Shown here: in pieces, positions 10,991 to 22,733 of the stretch | Position numbering within the stretch: position 1 is the stretch's first letter | Layout of the letters: each line of letters opens with the position of its first letter | NCBI RefSeq assembly: GCF_029168945.1 | Contig: NW_026870043.1 | Location: forward strand, 8,686,501 to 8,750,500 | Direction of reading: 5' to 3' | From: Cannabis sativa | Lineage: Eukaryota; Streptophyta; Magnoliopsida; Rosales; Cannabaceae | Length of the DNA: 64,000 nucleotides | Program-made: the position numbers and the translations under genes | The notes under the pieces: model-generated | Database searches by the model: none | The model's input: the letters and a program-made list of their open reading frames with translations, nothing else | What the model was told of the DNA's origin: nothing

Positions 10991-12885
10991 TGTTGGAATT
11001 TATTTTACCAGGATCTTAGATCTACTCACAAGTATGTTGTTTAACACCCTAAATATGAACTTTCTAAAACGATAAATTAAACACATATAAAGTTAATAAA
11101 ACCTTACATTGATGCAGCGGAATTAATGTCTCCTTCCGCTCAGATCTCTAACCCTTGTATCCTTTCTGTAGCAGAGTATAATCAAGATCTGAGCCCGAAT
11201 GTCCTTCTTCTTTGAGTTTGATCCTTCACAGTCTTCCAATCTATGATTGAGTTACTGCTTGCTGTGTGTGGGCACTCACTCTTTCACTAGGGTCACGAAA
11301 TTGATGAAGAGAAAAGAGAAGGATGATTTCGGCCAGGTATAGAAAGTGGGGAAGGCTCAGTTTTCTGAAGAGAGAAATTTCTGTCAGAAGATGTTATTCA
11401 AAGATGTGTTTTTGACTGAGCCATCACTTTGTAGTTATAGGCAACTACTAGGTTTAGGTTAGGAATTATTTGGCATTAAAATAATGAAAATATTAATTTG
11501 AAATCCCACAAATAGTGGTCGGCCATGGTGTGTTAGTGGGCCCCATTGATTTTGCAGTTTTATCAAAATTTATTTCTATTTTCTCAAAAACGCCAATTTT
11601 CCAATTCTAACCTTTTAAATGCCAAAACTAATTATTTAATAACTAAAATAGATTACTAAATAATATTGTAATTTAATTTAATTATTAACTAGACATATAA
11701 AGTCCATTAATAAATAAATAAACCTAGAATCTCTTTTCTTTACAATTTCACCCCTACTTAGTGAAAATTCATAAAATTAGACATAGTCTAACTTTAGAAT
11801 TATAATTGATCATTCACGAATCAATTAATGAGTCTTACAAGCAGAATTTTCTCAACTAGAATGGGGACCATGGATCTATATGCTGAGCTTCCAATAAGTG
11901 AACCAAATTTACCAAGTAAATTCCTACTTAATCTTCGTTGAATCCACTCTTAGAACTTAGAATTGCATTCTCAGACTTATATAGAGCATATTATATGTTC
12001 CACGATATCAATATGCTATCTCATTTAGCCATTGTTATAATCTTATTGTGATTTAAAGATCCTCTATATAGATGATCTACATCGAGATGGGATTTCTTTA
12101 CCGTTCTCACACCTCAATGTATTTTGCCCCTTAAAACACTTAGCTACCTGTAAATGGTGTTTAGTGATCTAATAATTAGTCAGTTAAACAAGAGCTCATC
12201 CATTTACTTCTATTTGCTAAGCTCGAAGGGAATCATCACTTGACTTCTATACACCAGTAGAAGCTATAGATTCCTTATTTATGTTTAGCATTCCCACTCA
12301 ATCATACTATCATGTTCCCAAAATATACGTATCACCCTGACCCAAAAGTAGGCTTAACTAATAATTCAAAGAACATGAATAACACTCCTTAGTTGAGCCT
12401 AAGCATATCAGGATTTAGATTCTTTTAATCTTAAGATCAACTACTGATATTTACTTGGAAAGATATATATATATATATATAACGGTAAGTTTGTAATATC
12501 TTAACTTAGTTGCAATATCTGTCCAGTCCAATGTATACTCTTTACATTCGAAACTAGTATACTTTACTAATGTCCTGGAAAGAACATAACACTTACTCCA
12601 AGTGTAAGTACACATTATCGCTGATTATCACATTAGTGTAAATCCAATAACACTGATGAAACAGGGACCAAGACTTTTGATTCATATGATCACAATCACA
12701 TTCCACTGTGTTGACGATACTGTAATTGTGAATAAACATATGATCTGGATTTAACTGATTCTGTGTGTAAAAGTAATAAACATATTAAGCATGTAAAATT
12801 CATGCTAACATCAATCACTTCAAATTTCTTATATTGATAACTAATCAGATTGTAAAGAGTTTTATTTAGGGCATAAAATCCAACA
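10991..12885 (-). repeat. 3' LTR of the left long-LTR copia element
   Basis: An 1895-base LTR. On the - strand it starts TGTTGGATTTTATGCCC and ends TTCCAACA. The same LTR occurs at 35854-37655 (-) and 55664-57557 (+), and a piece at 19208-19556 (-). Orientation is set by the primer site next to the copy at 35854 and by the purine tract at 12886-12897. A short AT dinucleotide run lies at about 12462-12480. Confidence 0.9.
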
Positions 12886-12897
12886 AACTCCCACTTG
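12886..12897 (-). other. Polypurine tract of the left long-LTR copia element
   Basis: On the - strand CAAGTGGGAGTT directly precedes the LTR start. The same sequence follows the LTR fragment at 19556. Confidence 0.75.
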
Positions 12898-14630
12898 CAC
12901 TAACATAAAACAAACTGTGCAAATAGGTCAATCTGATGTCTTGATCTTCAGATCAAATTTAGTATATTTGAATCCGCCCAAACTTCTGGAAACTAGTTCA
13001 TAAATACACTTATGGAACATCCTTTACTATATGCTTTACTCATCCAGGGATACTGAAATCTTTACTGTTTTAAAAGTACATCTGAATTAATAGAAGACAT
13101 ATCTCTCATATTTTAAAATATGTAATTGAGATAATACAGTGTAGACTTTTCTTCAGCAATATAACTTTCTGGTATTTTCAAAATTTACAAAGTTATAACT
13201 CTTCTCTGGTAGAGCTTGAATTATTATAGAATAATTCCTCCACCCCCAAAGTAAACACCATCTCAAAGATCTCGAAATGAGTTGGTGAGATACAAGGACA
13301 ACTGATACACAGTTCCATAATATCTAACATATAGATCACTTTCATAAATCTTTCTTGAATATCTTCTAATGTTCCCTATTTGATTACATCTCAGATAGCT
13401 CCCACTCAATAGCAGATGTCTGGTTAAATAATACTTTTAACCTCTGATTGTTTGGAGAGTTACCTAGTTGTGACTTTTGTATTAGTCTAAAACTTTAAGT
13501 TAAGACTAAGTCATCAACATAGCAGACTAGTATTTGAAGTGAGAAATACATGCCAGAGATAAAGTAATCAAAATTAAGATACCATAAAATTTTATGAGAA
13601 TTAGGAATTCTAGGTTCAAGTCATTCGAATGGACTGATCTAGAGTTCTTTATCTTATTCTCATAATTCAGATAAGTTATACCTATCCATGTAAATGGTTA
13701 GATTTGCTTTTCAGTAGTGTTCTTAAGCACCTATCACAAGTGTCAACCTGATGAAGATGGGTATAGAATTTTAAAATTCTCCCACTCAATTAAGGTAGTG
13801 TGAAACTTTAACAAAGAACTTTTATAGGTATCAATCTTTTACTTACAACAGTAAAAACGAAATGGAACATACAACCAAGATCAAGAATTTATATTGACAA
13901 TAGCTGACTCATTATATTACTTCCATGTTTAAAGAAGATATGTGTTACATAGGGAATTGTGGAATATACTCCACCCCTAAGTATATACATATAGGGTACT
14001 ATGGATAACCTCCACCCCTAAGTATATAGAGATTATGATCCACCCCTAAAGGTTGTAAAGATCATTATTCTCAAAGTGTGATAGAGTTTATGTGGAGTTG
14101 AATACTATCCAGAGTTCATTAGATATAAAAGATCTTTGAACTGGATAGTTTTCTTAACTTTTCTCCACCCCTATCAGATCAAAAGATCTTTTTATTAAAC
14201 AAATTCTTAATAATTGTATTCGAATTAACAATTATTAGTAAACATAGAATTGATTTCTAGTGTTTATTTAATATACCTCTATGAAGAGTTTAAATATTAC
14301 AGAATTCGCATTAATAATAAAAAACGCTTACACATACAAACATATAAATATAATGTGGTAATAATTGATGAAGATAAAGTAAATGAAGCTCAATCTCATA
14401 AATTGCAATGGTTAATTTCGAAAAATAAAAGCTTTATTAATAATAATAAAAAAAATGTATTGCAACAATATGAGAAAAACAGGGATCAATTTCCCTAACT
14501 AAAATTTGAAATCCAAATGGTCTTTAAACTAAAACAATTAATTCAAAATTAAATTGAAGAGCTTCATCTTCATCTGGACGATTTGACCCTTGGTCCAGCT
14601 TTTCGATCCAACTCAATTGAGTTCAAGTAG
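12898..14630 (-). other. Degenerate internal region of the left copia element, 3' of gag
   Basis: About 1.7 kb with no open frame. 13141-13650 is the inverted partner of 10496-10990, with YVDD at 13510-13521 on the - strand. From about 13230 to 14170 there are repeated G-rich tracts on the - strand (forms of TTAGGGGTGGAG and AGTGGGAG) at roughly 13237, 13400, 13780, 13970, 14012, 14040 and 14165. A full pol would need about 3 kb, so most of it is deleted or the element never had one. A short open stretch at 14250-14498 on + has no recognisable domain. Confidence 0.6.
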
Positions 14631-14636
14631 CTTAGC

Positions 14637-14736
14637 CTATAAGAAGAAGAAAACAAATAAACAAAGTTAGTCCAGAATCATAAATCCAATTGGATAATAA
14701 TTCACTAAAACTCTTAAAGTTTATAAATAGAAATAC
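14637..14736 (-). other. Candidate intron just after the copia gag zinc knuckle
   Basis: On the - strand CAAG is followed by GTATTT, then 100 bases later a pyrimidine-rich stretch ending CTTCTTATAG. Both ends fit plant splice sites and the interval is AT-rich. Splicing would put an immediate TAA after the knuckle frame. Copia elements are known to splice between gag and pol to raise gag output, but here it is an inference from splice signals only. Confidence 0.35.
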
Positions 14737-14739
14737 CTT

Positions 14740-15580
14740 GTTTCTTTGCAAGAAGTTTAGGACATTGGGGTTTCCAATGACCTTTCTCATTGCAGTAGAA
14801 ACACTCTCCTTTAAGTGTAGCATAACCAAAAGGAACAACCCTTTTGTGCTTCATGGCTTTTGTTCGCTTCTTGGTGTTCTTCTACTTCTTCTTTGATTTG
14901 GGTTTCGAAGCAGAGGCAACATTTGCTTCAGGTTTGTTCGTCCCATTACCATTCCCAGTATTGTGAGGTTTACTCCCTTTCTTCTTGGGTCCTCCAATCA
15001 AATTTTTATAAGTTTGAAGGTCATTGACTAATTCATGAAAGTCAATTTCCTTCTTATTCATGACATAATTTGAAGTGTATGGTAGAAATGTTGGACTCAG
15101 ACTATTCAAGATAAGGCTTACTTGAGTAGCATTGTCCATTTCAGCACCATGATCCTGGGCTTTTTGGAAATAACTCGACATGAGGAGAACATGGTCACGC
15201 ACGTTTTGATGAGGTTCCATCCGTGCATTAATGTACTTCTTAGTCGCGTCAAAGCGTGACTGAAGTGATGCCTTACCGAATAGCTCATTTAACTTCGTCA
15301 TAACTTCAGCAGCCTTCTCGGTTTTAGAAAACCGAGTTTTGAGGGTGTCAACCATGCTAGAAAGCATAAAGTATAGAGCTTTGTCATTTGCTTTCTGCCA
15401 ACGCTCATACTTTTCTTTCACAGCTTTGGATGCATTGTCCCCAGGCACTTCAAGTGAGGGCTCAGTTAAAATAAACAAGGCACTTTCTCCTATGAGAGCA
15501 ATATTAATGTTCTCATTCCACTTATTAAAGTTAGATCCATTCATCTTATTTTCGGTCAATAGTGATAACATGGGATTCAT
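14740..15580 (-). pseudogene. gag of the left long-LTR copia element
   Basis: A 232-residue frame starts at the Met of MNPMLSLLTENKMNGSNF (15580) and reads through a copia gag core (NFNKWNENINIAL near the N-terminus, LNSLSPTFLPYTSNYVMNKK in the middle) to a Lys-rich end. A TAG at 14882-14884 stops it. In the same frame beyond the stop lies a CCHC knuckle CFYCNEKGHWKPQC (about 14775-14817), so the stop is a premature break in a longer gag. It would form the particle and bind element RNA. The region upstream (higher coordinates) is its leader. No intact pol follows. Confidence 0.8.
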
Positions 15581-18500
15581 TTTGATAATACAAGATACTA
15601 CAAAATAATAGAAATCAACAAATAGAAATTAATAATGGTTTAACACAAAATCAATTCAGAAATTATAAGCACATAGCAAGTAGGGATTATATGAGAAAAT
15701 ATCTAAAAAATTAAATCCTAAATAATTTCCACGATTTTTCAACAAACTGATATCAGTGTCCCGTTTAGGCGAGAGTCAAAGATACCATCTATTGAATAGA
15801 GTTGTCAGCTCATCTAAAATGTTAAACATTCTAGCAACCTTTTATTCGATCAAGATTGGAATCCAGTGTTGTCCCGTTTAGGCGAGAGTCGAGGCTATTC
15901 TATCTTATGAGCTACTACCATTGTTTCGCAATTTGCAAGTCAAATATGGTCGCCACCATTAGGGTGATCTATACCATACAAAACACTTACAAACTACTTA
16001 TCTTTTGAGATTAAACGGTGCGAAATTGCTAATGAACGTTCCTCCATTAGGGAGGATTACTCACTAAAACAAATGCGATGTAAAACCAACAATGGAGATC
16101 GAATATCTTAATAATAATAAAGCTCATTCTTTAAAATGTATTTTCTTTATTATTCTAATAAATATATTCATTAAATTCGAAATTTAGAATTAAAAATTTA
16201 AAAATAAGAATTTAATATAATATTTATAAAATTATACTTAGATGGTGATTTGAAATAAAATTAATTATTTCCATCTTAGTAGTAATCTTAAATATAAATA
16301 TTAAAGAAATTAATTTAAGTTGTATTAATTTAAATTAATTAGCAACTTAAAAATTTCCTTGAGAATATATTTATTGTATTCAAAATTAACTATAAAAAAT
16401 TATACAAATTTCGAAAATAAATAATAAAACTTAAAAAAAAAAATACTTTAAGCAAAAATATTATCTATCTAGATTTTCTTTTGACTAGTTAATTCAATTT
16501 CTAATATTATATATTTTAATTATTTGTTTTAAATTAATCAATTAAATGAAAAAATCATTGATTGAAGTTGGTCCAAGAATTAATTAAAATAAATAATTAA
16601 TTTACAACTCAATCTGTTTTTCAATATAAATTCAAAAATATTGCATAAATAAAATGCAATTTTCGAAATTGATTAATAAAATAAAATAAAAATATATATA
16701 TATATATATTGAAAATTATTTAAATTTAAGTTGAATAAATTAAATTTTGACCTAAAAATAATTTTCTATTTAATTAAGTGTCATGAAAAATAAATATTTA
16801 AGTATCATGATGAGAATCAACTCAGATATTTAAAATTTTCAAGTTAATTAAATGTATTAAATTCAAGAAATAAATAATTAAGTGTAGAGAAGGCTTAATT
16901 ATTAATTTCTAGTTTAATACTAGGAAAAATATACTTAAACAAAAAATTGTACCAAAATTAATTATTTAAATAATTAATTTCACAAAGTATATATTTTCCT
17001 ATTTAAATATTAGAAATAATAAGTAGTCTAGAAATTACTATCTAGAAAATATCTTATTTGACTAAGTATCTTTTCAACAAAAATTTGAAAAATATCTAAT
17101 TTAAGTTATATAGAAAAAATCCAAAACTTAAATAATTTCAAATTTAGATTTAATTAAAAATCAAAAATTAAGTTATAACCACTTAATTTGAAGATATCTT
17201 TTTAAGTTAATTCAAAAAGATATTAACCTAAAAAAAATATCTAAAATATTCCATTTTATGTTAATATTCGAAAAGATATTAACTTAAAAAATATCTTAAG
17301 AATCTTTAATAACTAATGCCTAGGATTCCTCAACTTAATTTAAAATTTAATAAAATATTCAAATTTAAGTTAGATAAGAAAAATCAGTTGATACAACTAA
17401 TTTATAACTTAAATAGGAATATTTAATTAAATAAGCTCCAGAAAGAATCTAGTTAGTTAAAATTCTTTATTTAATTAAATACACGAAAAATACAAATAGG
17501 AATATCTAAAACTAAAAGTGTTTTTCTTAAAATTAACTTTAAAATATTAAAATGAAAATAAATTTTCACATATTTTAAAAGTTAATTATGTTGCTAATTC
17601 AATTTTTATTAGGTCAAAATAATATAATTAACCTAGTACAGTTATTCAAATCAGGCAAATGAGCCTTCACAATTGGGGTAGTTCATGTGAGAGGGTGCTG
17701 GGTTCAGTATGTCGTACCCACTTCTATGGCTCCCAACTCTCACACAAGGCCCAAAAGAGAGGAATTTAACGTTAAAATAAATAAGTGTTATTAATTGAAT
17801 AGGTCCAATAACTAAAAGGACCTAAATAAAATCTATCATGGTGTGATATTTTATTTAGCAACAACCTATATGCATCTATATAATAAAATAAACGCATAGG
17901 CTCACACAGGTACACACTTGGATGGATCCTATCATGTTTCTAGGTCATATACAGATGAAAGAAGATTGTAAAATTTACCTGTTACAAATTATTAACTTGA
18001 CCAAGGGAGCCATCAGATCATTAGATCTGGCAAAAAGTAACCATGGCTATTTGCAATCAAGTAATAATAGGTTTTGAAAACTTACACACAAGCTAAAACC
18101 ACATACTCCTGCAACAAGGTTAGCTGGATAGTTGGAAGTAGGATTTATTTAATTTTAAATAAATAAATTTCGAAATTAATTAAATTAAATAAATAAATAA
18201 AATAAATATTTTATTTTGAAAAATAAAATAAATAATAATATTAATTAATTTTTCGAAAAATAAAATAAATTAAAATTTAATTTTCGAAAAATTAAAAAAA
18301 ATATTTATTTTAAAAAAATATTATTAATTTAAATTTTGAAATTATTAAAAAAAATATTTAAAATTAAACCTACAATTTTGAAAAATTAGGTTTCAACTAA
18401 CCTAAATATCATTTCAAAATTTGCTAACTACTTTTAACCAATTAAATGTTATTTTATAAAAATTAAATAAAAATTAAAAAAAGATAAATTAAATATCTTT

Positions 18501-19207
18501 TTCAGATTTTAAATTTAATTTAAATAGATAAAATAACAAAATTTAAAAGTTAGCAAAAAAATCTTACATCTATTTAAAATTACATGATTATAGTTATCTT
18601 ATTTTAAATTTAAATAAGGTCAAATTAATTTAAAAAAGTTTAATATCTGACCTTAAATTTAAAAATAAGATAAGATATAATCAAATTTAAAAATAAGATA
18701 GATAATTAACCAAAAAGATAGATATTACTAATTTCAAATTCAAATTACACTAATATCATGAATTAAATTTAAAAAATATTAAATTAATTCATTATGATAA
18801 TTAGAGTTGAATTAGGAATAGTAAATATATAAATACAAAACTACACAAAAAATTGGAACTTAAATCCATGAAAAAGCATGAAAAAACGAAGAAAAACGAA
18901 AATTTTGGGAGCTGTACGGACGGTATGTGTTGCAGACGTCCGCGCGCGCATCCTGGAGTGACAGGCCGAGAAACCTCTGCGGACAGGGGAGGTTACAGCC
19001 TTTGCGCGCGCGTAAGGGGCTTCGGACAAGTGATCCGCGTGCATGAGGGATTCAGACAGCAAGCTCGGTCGTTACTGTCTGAATCCGCTCGCGCGTGAAG
19101 GTGCACAGTCACCTTATCTTTTTTCGAATCTTCAAAAAATCATAACTAATTCAAATTAAATCGAAATTGAGTTCTGTAAAAAAGTAACTTGCTTAATTCT
19201 TTCCATC
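15581..19207 (-). other. Long AT-rich leader of the left copia element
   Basis: Some 3.6 kb between gag and the place where the primer site should be. No open frame. Near gag a 21-base sequence (TGTCCCGTTTAGG...) occurs twice, at 15757-15777 and 15870-15890, and two short hairpins with ATTAG loops follow (about 15953 and 16041 on +). 16100-18850 is very AT-rich. 17640-17760 has a more ordinary composition. A GC-rich block lies at 18900-19110. The end matches the leader at 34374-35839 by content and order, which identifies it. The primer site itself is missing: at about 19205 the sequence jumps into the middle of an LTR. Confidence 0.7.
18900..19110. other. GC-rich hairpin island in the copia leader
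   Basis: A sharply GC-rich block with alternating CG runs (about 18940 and 19000) in a very AT-rich setting. A perfect 12-base inverted repeat, GGATTCAGACAG at 19048-19059 and its complement at 19075-19086, brackets a 15-base loop. A comparable but diverged block is at 35320-35600. Confidence 0.65.
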
Positions 19208-19556
19208 ATCGAAACTAGTATACTTTACTAATGTCCTGGAAAGAACATAACTCTTACTCCAAGTGTAAAGTACACATCATCGCTGATTATCACATTAGTG
19301 TAAATCCAATAACACTGATGAAACAGGGACCAAGTCTTTTGATTCATATGATCACAATCACATTCCACTGTGTTGACGATACTGTAATTGTGAATAGACA
19401 TATGATCTGGATTTAACTGATTTTGTGTGTGTGACTGTAACAAACATATTAAACCATTAGCATATAAAATTCATGCAAACATCAATCACTTCAAATTTCT
19501 TGTGTTGATAACTAATCAAATTGTAAAGAGTTTTATTTAGGGCATATAACCCAACA
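19208..19556 (-). repeat. Partial 5' LTR of the left copia element
   Basis: Matches 12548-12885, the first ~350 bases of the LTR in its own sense. The rest of the LTR and the primer site have been lost by a deletion joining it to the leader at about 19205. Confidence 0.82.
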
Positions 19557-19676
19557 AACTCCCACTTGCACTAATATAAAACAAACTTTGCAAATAGGTC
19601 AATCTGATGTCTTGATGTTTAGATCAAGTGTAGTATATTTGAATCCACCCAAACTTCTGGAAACTAGTTCATAAAT
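19557..19676 (-). other. Second copy of the copia internal 3' end, beyond the 5' LTR
   Basis: Matches 12886-13005 including the purine tract. Internal sequence on the outer side of the 5' LTR means another unit once shared this LTR. It breaks off at TTCATAAAT against the Tat-like element. Confidence 0.75.
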
Positions 19677-20343
19677 TCTCTGCATGTAGGTGTTGCCCCC
19701 CCAGGTGTGACAAGGGAAATTCCTGCGCCAGATAGCTGATCTGTGGCCGATCCATCCACGTGAAGCTTCTAGGTCGGCTTGCTTTCAGTGTTGGTCGGCT
19801 GTGGTGTTGGCTCGGGATCACCTTCTGGAATGCTTTCAGTTTTTCCTGTGCATTCTACCACAAAGTCGGCCAAGGCTTGGCCTTTGATAGATGTTCGGGG
19901 TTGGAAGTTGATTTCGTACTGTCCCAATTCCACTGCCCACTTGAGTAATCGCCCAGAGGCATCTGGTTTTGCATTATTTGCCGTAGTGGTTGGTCGGTGT
20001 ACACCCGAAAAGGATGAGTTTGAAAGTAAGGTCTTAGCTTTCTTGTTGCTAAGATGAGGCAGTAGGCGAGTTTTTCTATCAACGGATATCGGCCTTCGGC
20101 CTCGACGAGTCTTTTACTGATGTAATAGACTGGATGCTGCACGCCATCTTCTTAACTGATTAGTACAGCGCTTATGGCATGCTCCGTTATTGCCAGGTAT
20201 ATCCCCAGTTCCTCACCGTCCAGAGGTTTAGAAAGGACGGGAGGTTTTGCGAGTTGTGCCTTTAGGTCTTGAAAAGCTCTTTCATATTCTTCAGCCCATT
20301 CAAACTTTTGTTTCCTCGCAGGATGTTCAAGAATGGGACACAT
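19677..20343 (-). pseudogene. Tat-like gypsy RNase H region, truncated
   Basis: On the - strand the RNase H of a Ty3/gypsy pol is legible in pieces: LGIYLAITEHAISAVLI, then after a stop at about 20150 HPVYYISKRLVEAEGRYP, LAYCLILATRKLRPYF and FRVYTDQPLR. The reading goes out of frame near 19900, and the region reaches the start of the second (archaeal-type) RNase H typical of the Tat lineage before it is cut at about 19677. Integrase and the 3' LTR are missing. Confidence 0.78.
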
Positions 20344-21345
20344 TTATCCGTTGATTTTGACACGAATCTGCTAAGTGCGACAATTCGATCGGTTAGGCTT
20401 TGTACCTCTTTGGTTTTTGTTGGCGAGTTCATATCCAGGAGGGCTTGGATTTTTTCCGGATTGGCTTCGATTCCTCGAGCGTTGACGATGAAGCCTAGAA
20501 ACTTTCCCGAGCTGACTCCGAAGGAGCATTTTAGGGGATTCAGTTTCATGTTGTATTTTCTAAGGACTTTGAAACATTCGTCCAGGTCGTCTATGTGCCC
20601 CCTAGCCTTTCTGGATTTGACGAGTATATCATCCACGTACACTTCCATATTTCTGCCGATCTGATCTTTAAACATTTTGTTGACCAGTCTTTTGTATGTA
20701 CCTCCGGCGTTTTTAAGACCAAATGGCATGACTTTGTAGCAATAGAGACCCATATCTGTCCGGAAACTTGTATGTTCTTGGTCTGGCGGATGCATCTTGA
20801 TTTGATTGCAACCCGAATAAGCATCCATGAAGCTTAATATTTCGTGCTCGGCAGTTGCATCGACGAGCTGATCGATTCTTGGAAGTGGAAACAGTCTTTA
20901 GGGCACGCTTTGTTGAGGTCTGTGAAGTCAATACAGACTCGCCATTTCTTGTTCGGCTTAGGCACGAGTTCGGGGTTCGCAACCCAAGCCGGGTAGAAGG
21001 CTTCAATGATGAAGTTGTTGTTGCGCAGCTTCTCAACTTCGTCTTTTAGGGCTACTGCTCGTTCTTTATCCAGCAATCTTCGTTTCACTGAACTGGTCGG
21101 ATATTAGGATCGATATTCAGGACGTGCGAAATAATAAAAGGATCGATTCTGACCATATCCGCATGTGACAAGGCGAAAACGTCTAGGTTTGCTCTCAGAA
21201 ATTTTATCAATTCTAATTTTACTCCGAGCAACATACCCTTTCCGATTTTCAGCTTTCTGGCTGGGATATCTAGATCGACCTCGATCTCTTCTAATTCTTC
21301 CACAGGTCCAACATTGCTGCTTGGGTCCCCAAGTCGAGGATCCAC
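20262..21345 (-). pseudogene. Tat-like gypsy reverse transcriptase
   Basis: Starting from the protease-RT linker (DPRLGDPSSNVGPVEELEE) the - strand reads the RT: VEKLRNNNFIIEAFYPAWVA with PKPNKKWRVCIDFTDLNKAC (21088-20834), then DAYSGCNQIKMHP, MPFGLKNAGGTYKRLVNKMF, the catalytic YVDDILVKS (about 20620-20645) and GIEANPEKIQALL. Frameshifts near 21090 and 20840 split it into three frames. The combination DLNKACP, LKNAGATY-type and YVDDILVKS points to the Tat/Ogre/Retand branch of non-chromovirus gypsy elements. Confidence 0.85.
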
Positions 21346-21372
21346 ATCTTCATCCTCGCCTTGGGCGGTTTT

Positions 21373-22733
21373 CTACTTGGGAATATTTATTCCTTTGTCC
21401 GGGCTCTCGCTGGAGGATACTTCCTTCTTAGCCTTGGCCACTGCAAGGTTGTAACATTCCCGAGCAGATTGCTGGTTTCCTCTAAGACACCGTACCCTGT
21501 TTTTGGTTGGAAACTTCAGACATGAGTGGAATATTGATGTGACAGCTTTTAAGTCATACAAGGTTGGTCGGCCTAGCATTACGTGAAAGGCTAAAGGAAC
21601 ATCCAATATCAGGAATTGTGCCATGATAGTTATGCTCGTTGGAGCTTGTCCAACTATGAGGGGTAGGCGGATTTGTCCTTTGGGCGCAACTCCTTGACCG
21701 GAGAAACCATAGACGCGCTGAAGGCATGGAGTTAGATCCTTGAGCTGGAGCCCCATCTTCTCGTAAGCAGTCTTAAACAAAATATTTGAAGAAGCCCCAT
21801 TATCGATCATGGTTCTGGACACCATTTTGTTTGCTATCTGGACTTCCAAGACTAGCGGGTCGTTGTGTGAAAATCTTATTTGGACAGCATCTTCGTCCTT
21901 GAATGTTATGGTTGGCTCTCCTGCTCGTGGAACTTTGGGCTTCCTTTCTTCCACGGCCAGGATGACTTCTTCTTGCTCGTATTGAGCTGTGCGGGCATAT
22001 CGCTCCCGAGCTTTGCCCGTGTCTCCAGCGATGTGCGGGCCTCCAATGATGACTTGCAAGTGTCCATCTATTGGCGGAGGCATCAGAAACTGGTTATTCT
22101 GACCTTCGTTGGCCTTGACATACTTCTGTAAGTGCGGGTTGTTCTTCTTGATCAGAAGTTCTATTTCCCGCTTCAAGTTGTAGCATTCATTGGTGTCGTG
22201 GCCGTAGTCTCCATGGAACCAACAAAATTTTGTCATGTCCCTTTTGCTACTATCTTTCTTCATGGGCCTGGGCTTCTTGTACGGAATTAGCGACTGAGTC
22301 GCTATATACACACTTTTTATATCCTCAGTTAGGATAGTGAATGCAGTGTGTTTGGCGCGATCACGGGGAGTCTGTCCAGGTTTTTCGGCGAACTTTCCCT
22401 TCTTCCCGTTCCCTTGCTTGTGGTTGTTGCCTGAACGCTTGCCACTTGAATTGCTGGAATATTGGGGAAGTAGGGTGGACGTTCCAGTTGAAGGAGCCTT
22501 TGTTTTGTTCAGCTTTTGCTGACCTTCTGCTAGCTGAATGGCTTCTTCGAGCTTGATGAAACCTTCGGCCCGGTCCAGGAAATCACTCATTGAGTCGACC
22601 GGTCCGTTTTTCCTTATGTCCTTCCATAGTTCACCAAGGACTTCAATGCCCCCCAGTATCGCGGATAACTTTCCATCCTCGGTTACCCGTGACACCTTGG
22701 TCGCTTCCGTCATGAATCTGTTGATGTATGCTC
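21373..22733 (-). pseudogene. Tat-like gypsy gag C-terminus and protease
   Basis: A frame of over 440 residues, cut off at its upstream end by Tekay element 2. In order: gag C-terminal half (SDFLDRAEGFIKLEEA), a CCHC-like knuckle of the Tat type (CWFHGDYGHDTNEC at about 22185-22230), a basic linker, and a retropepsin domain with the catalytic MIDNGASSNILF (about 21770-21810) and MLGRPTLYDLKAV further on. The Met at 22713 is internal to gag, not a natural start. The rest of gag lies at 32285-33498, on the other side of the insertion. Confidence 0.85.
22729..22733 (+). other. Target site duplication, left, of Tekay element 2
   Basis: TGCTC, repeated at 32280-32284. Five-base duplications are standard for this integrase family. 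Confidence 0.92.

Noticed and set aside
14250..14498. 82-codon open stretch on +
   Set aside because: Lies antisense in a decayed copia internal region, Lys/Asn-rich through AT bias.
18853..19098. GC-rich block with open frames on both strands, possibly a host CpG island or exon
   Set aside because: A block at the same place recurs in the second copia leader (35320-35600) with different sequence; the frames are not conserved, so it is part of the leader and not a gene.
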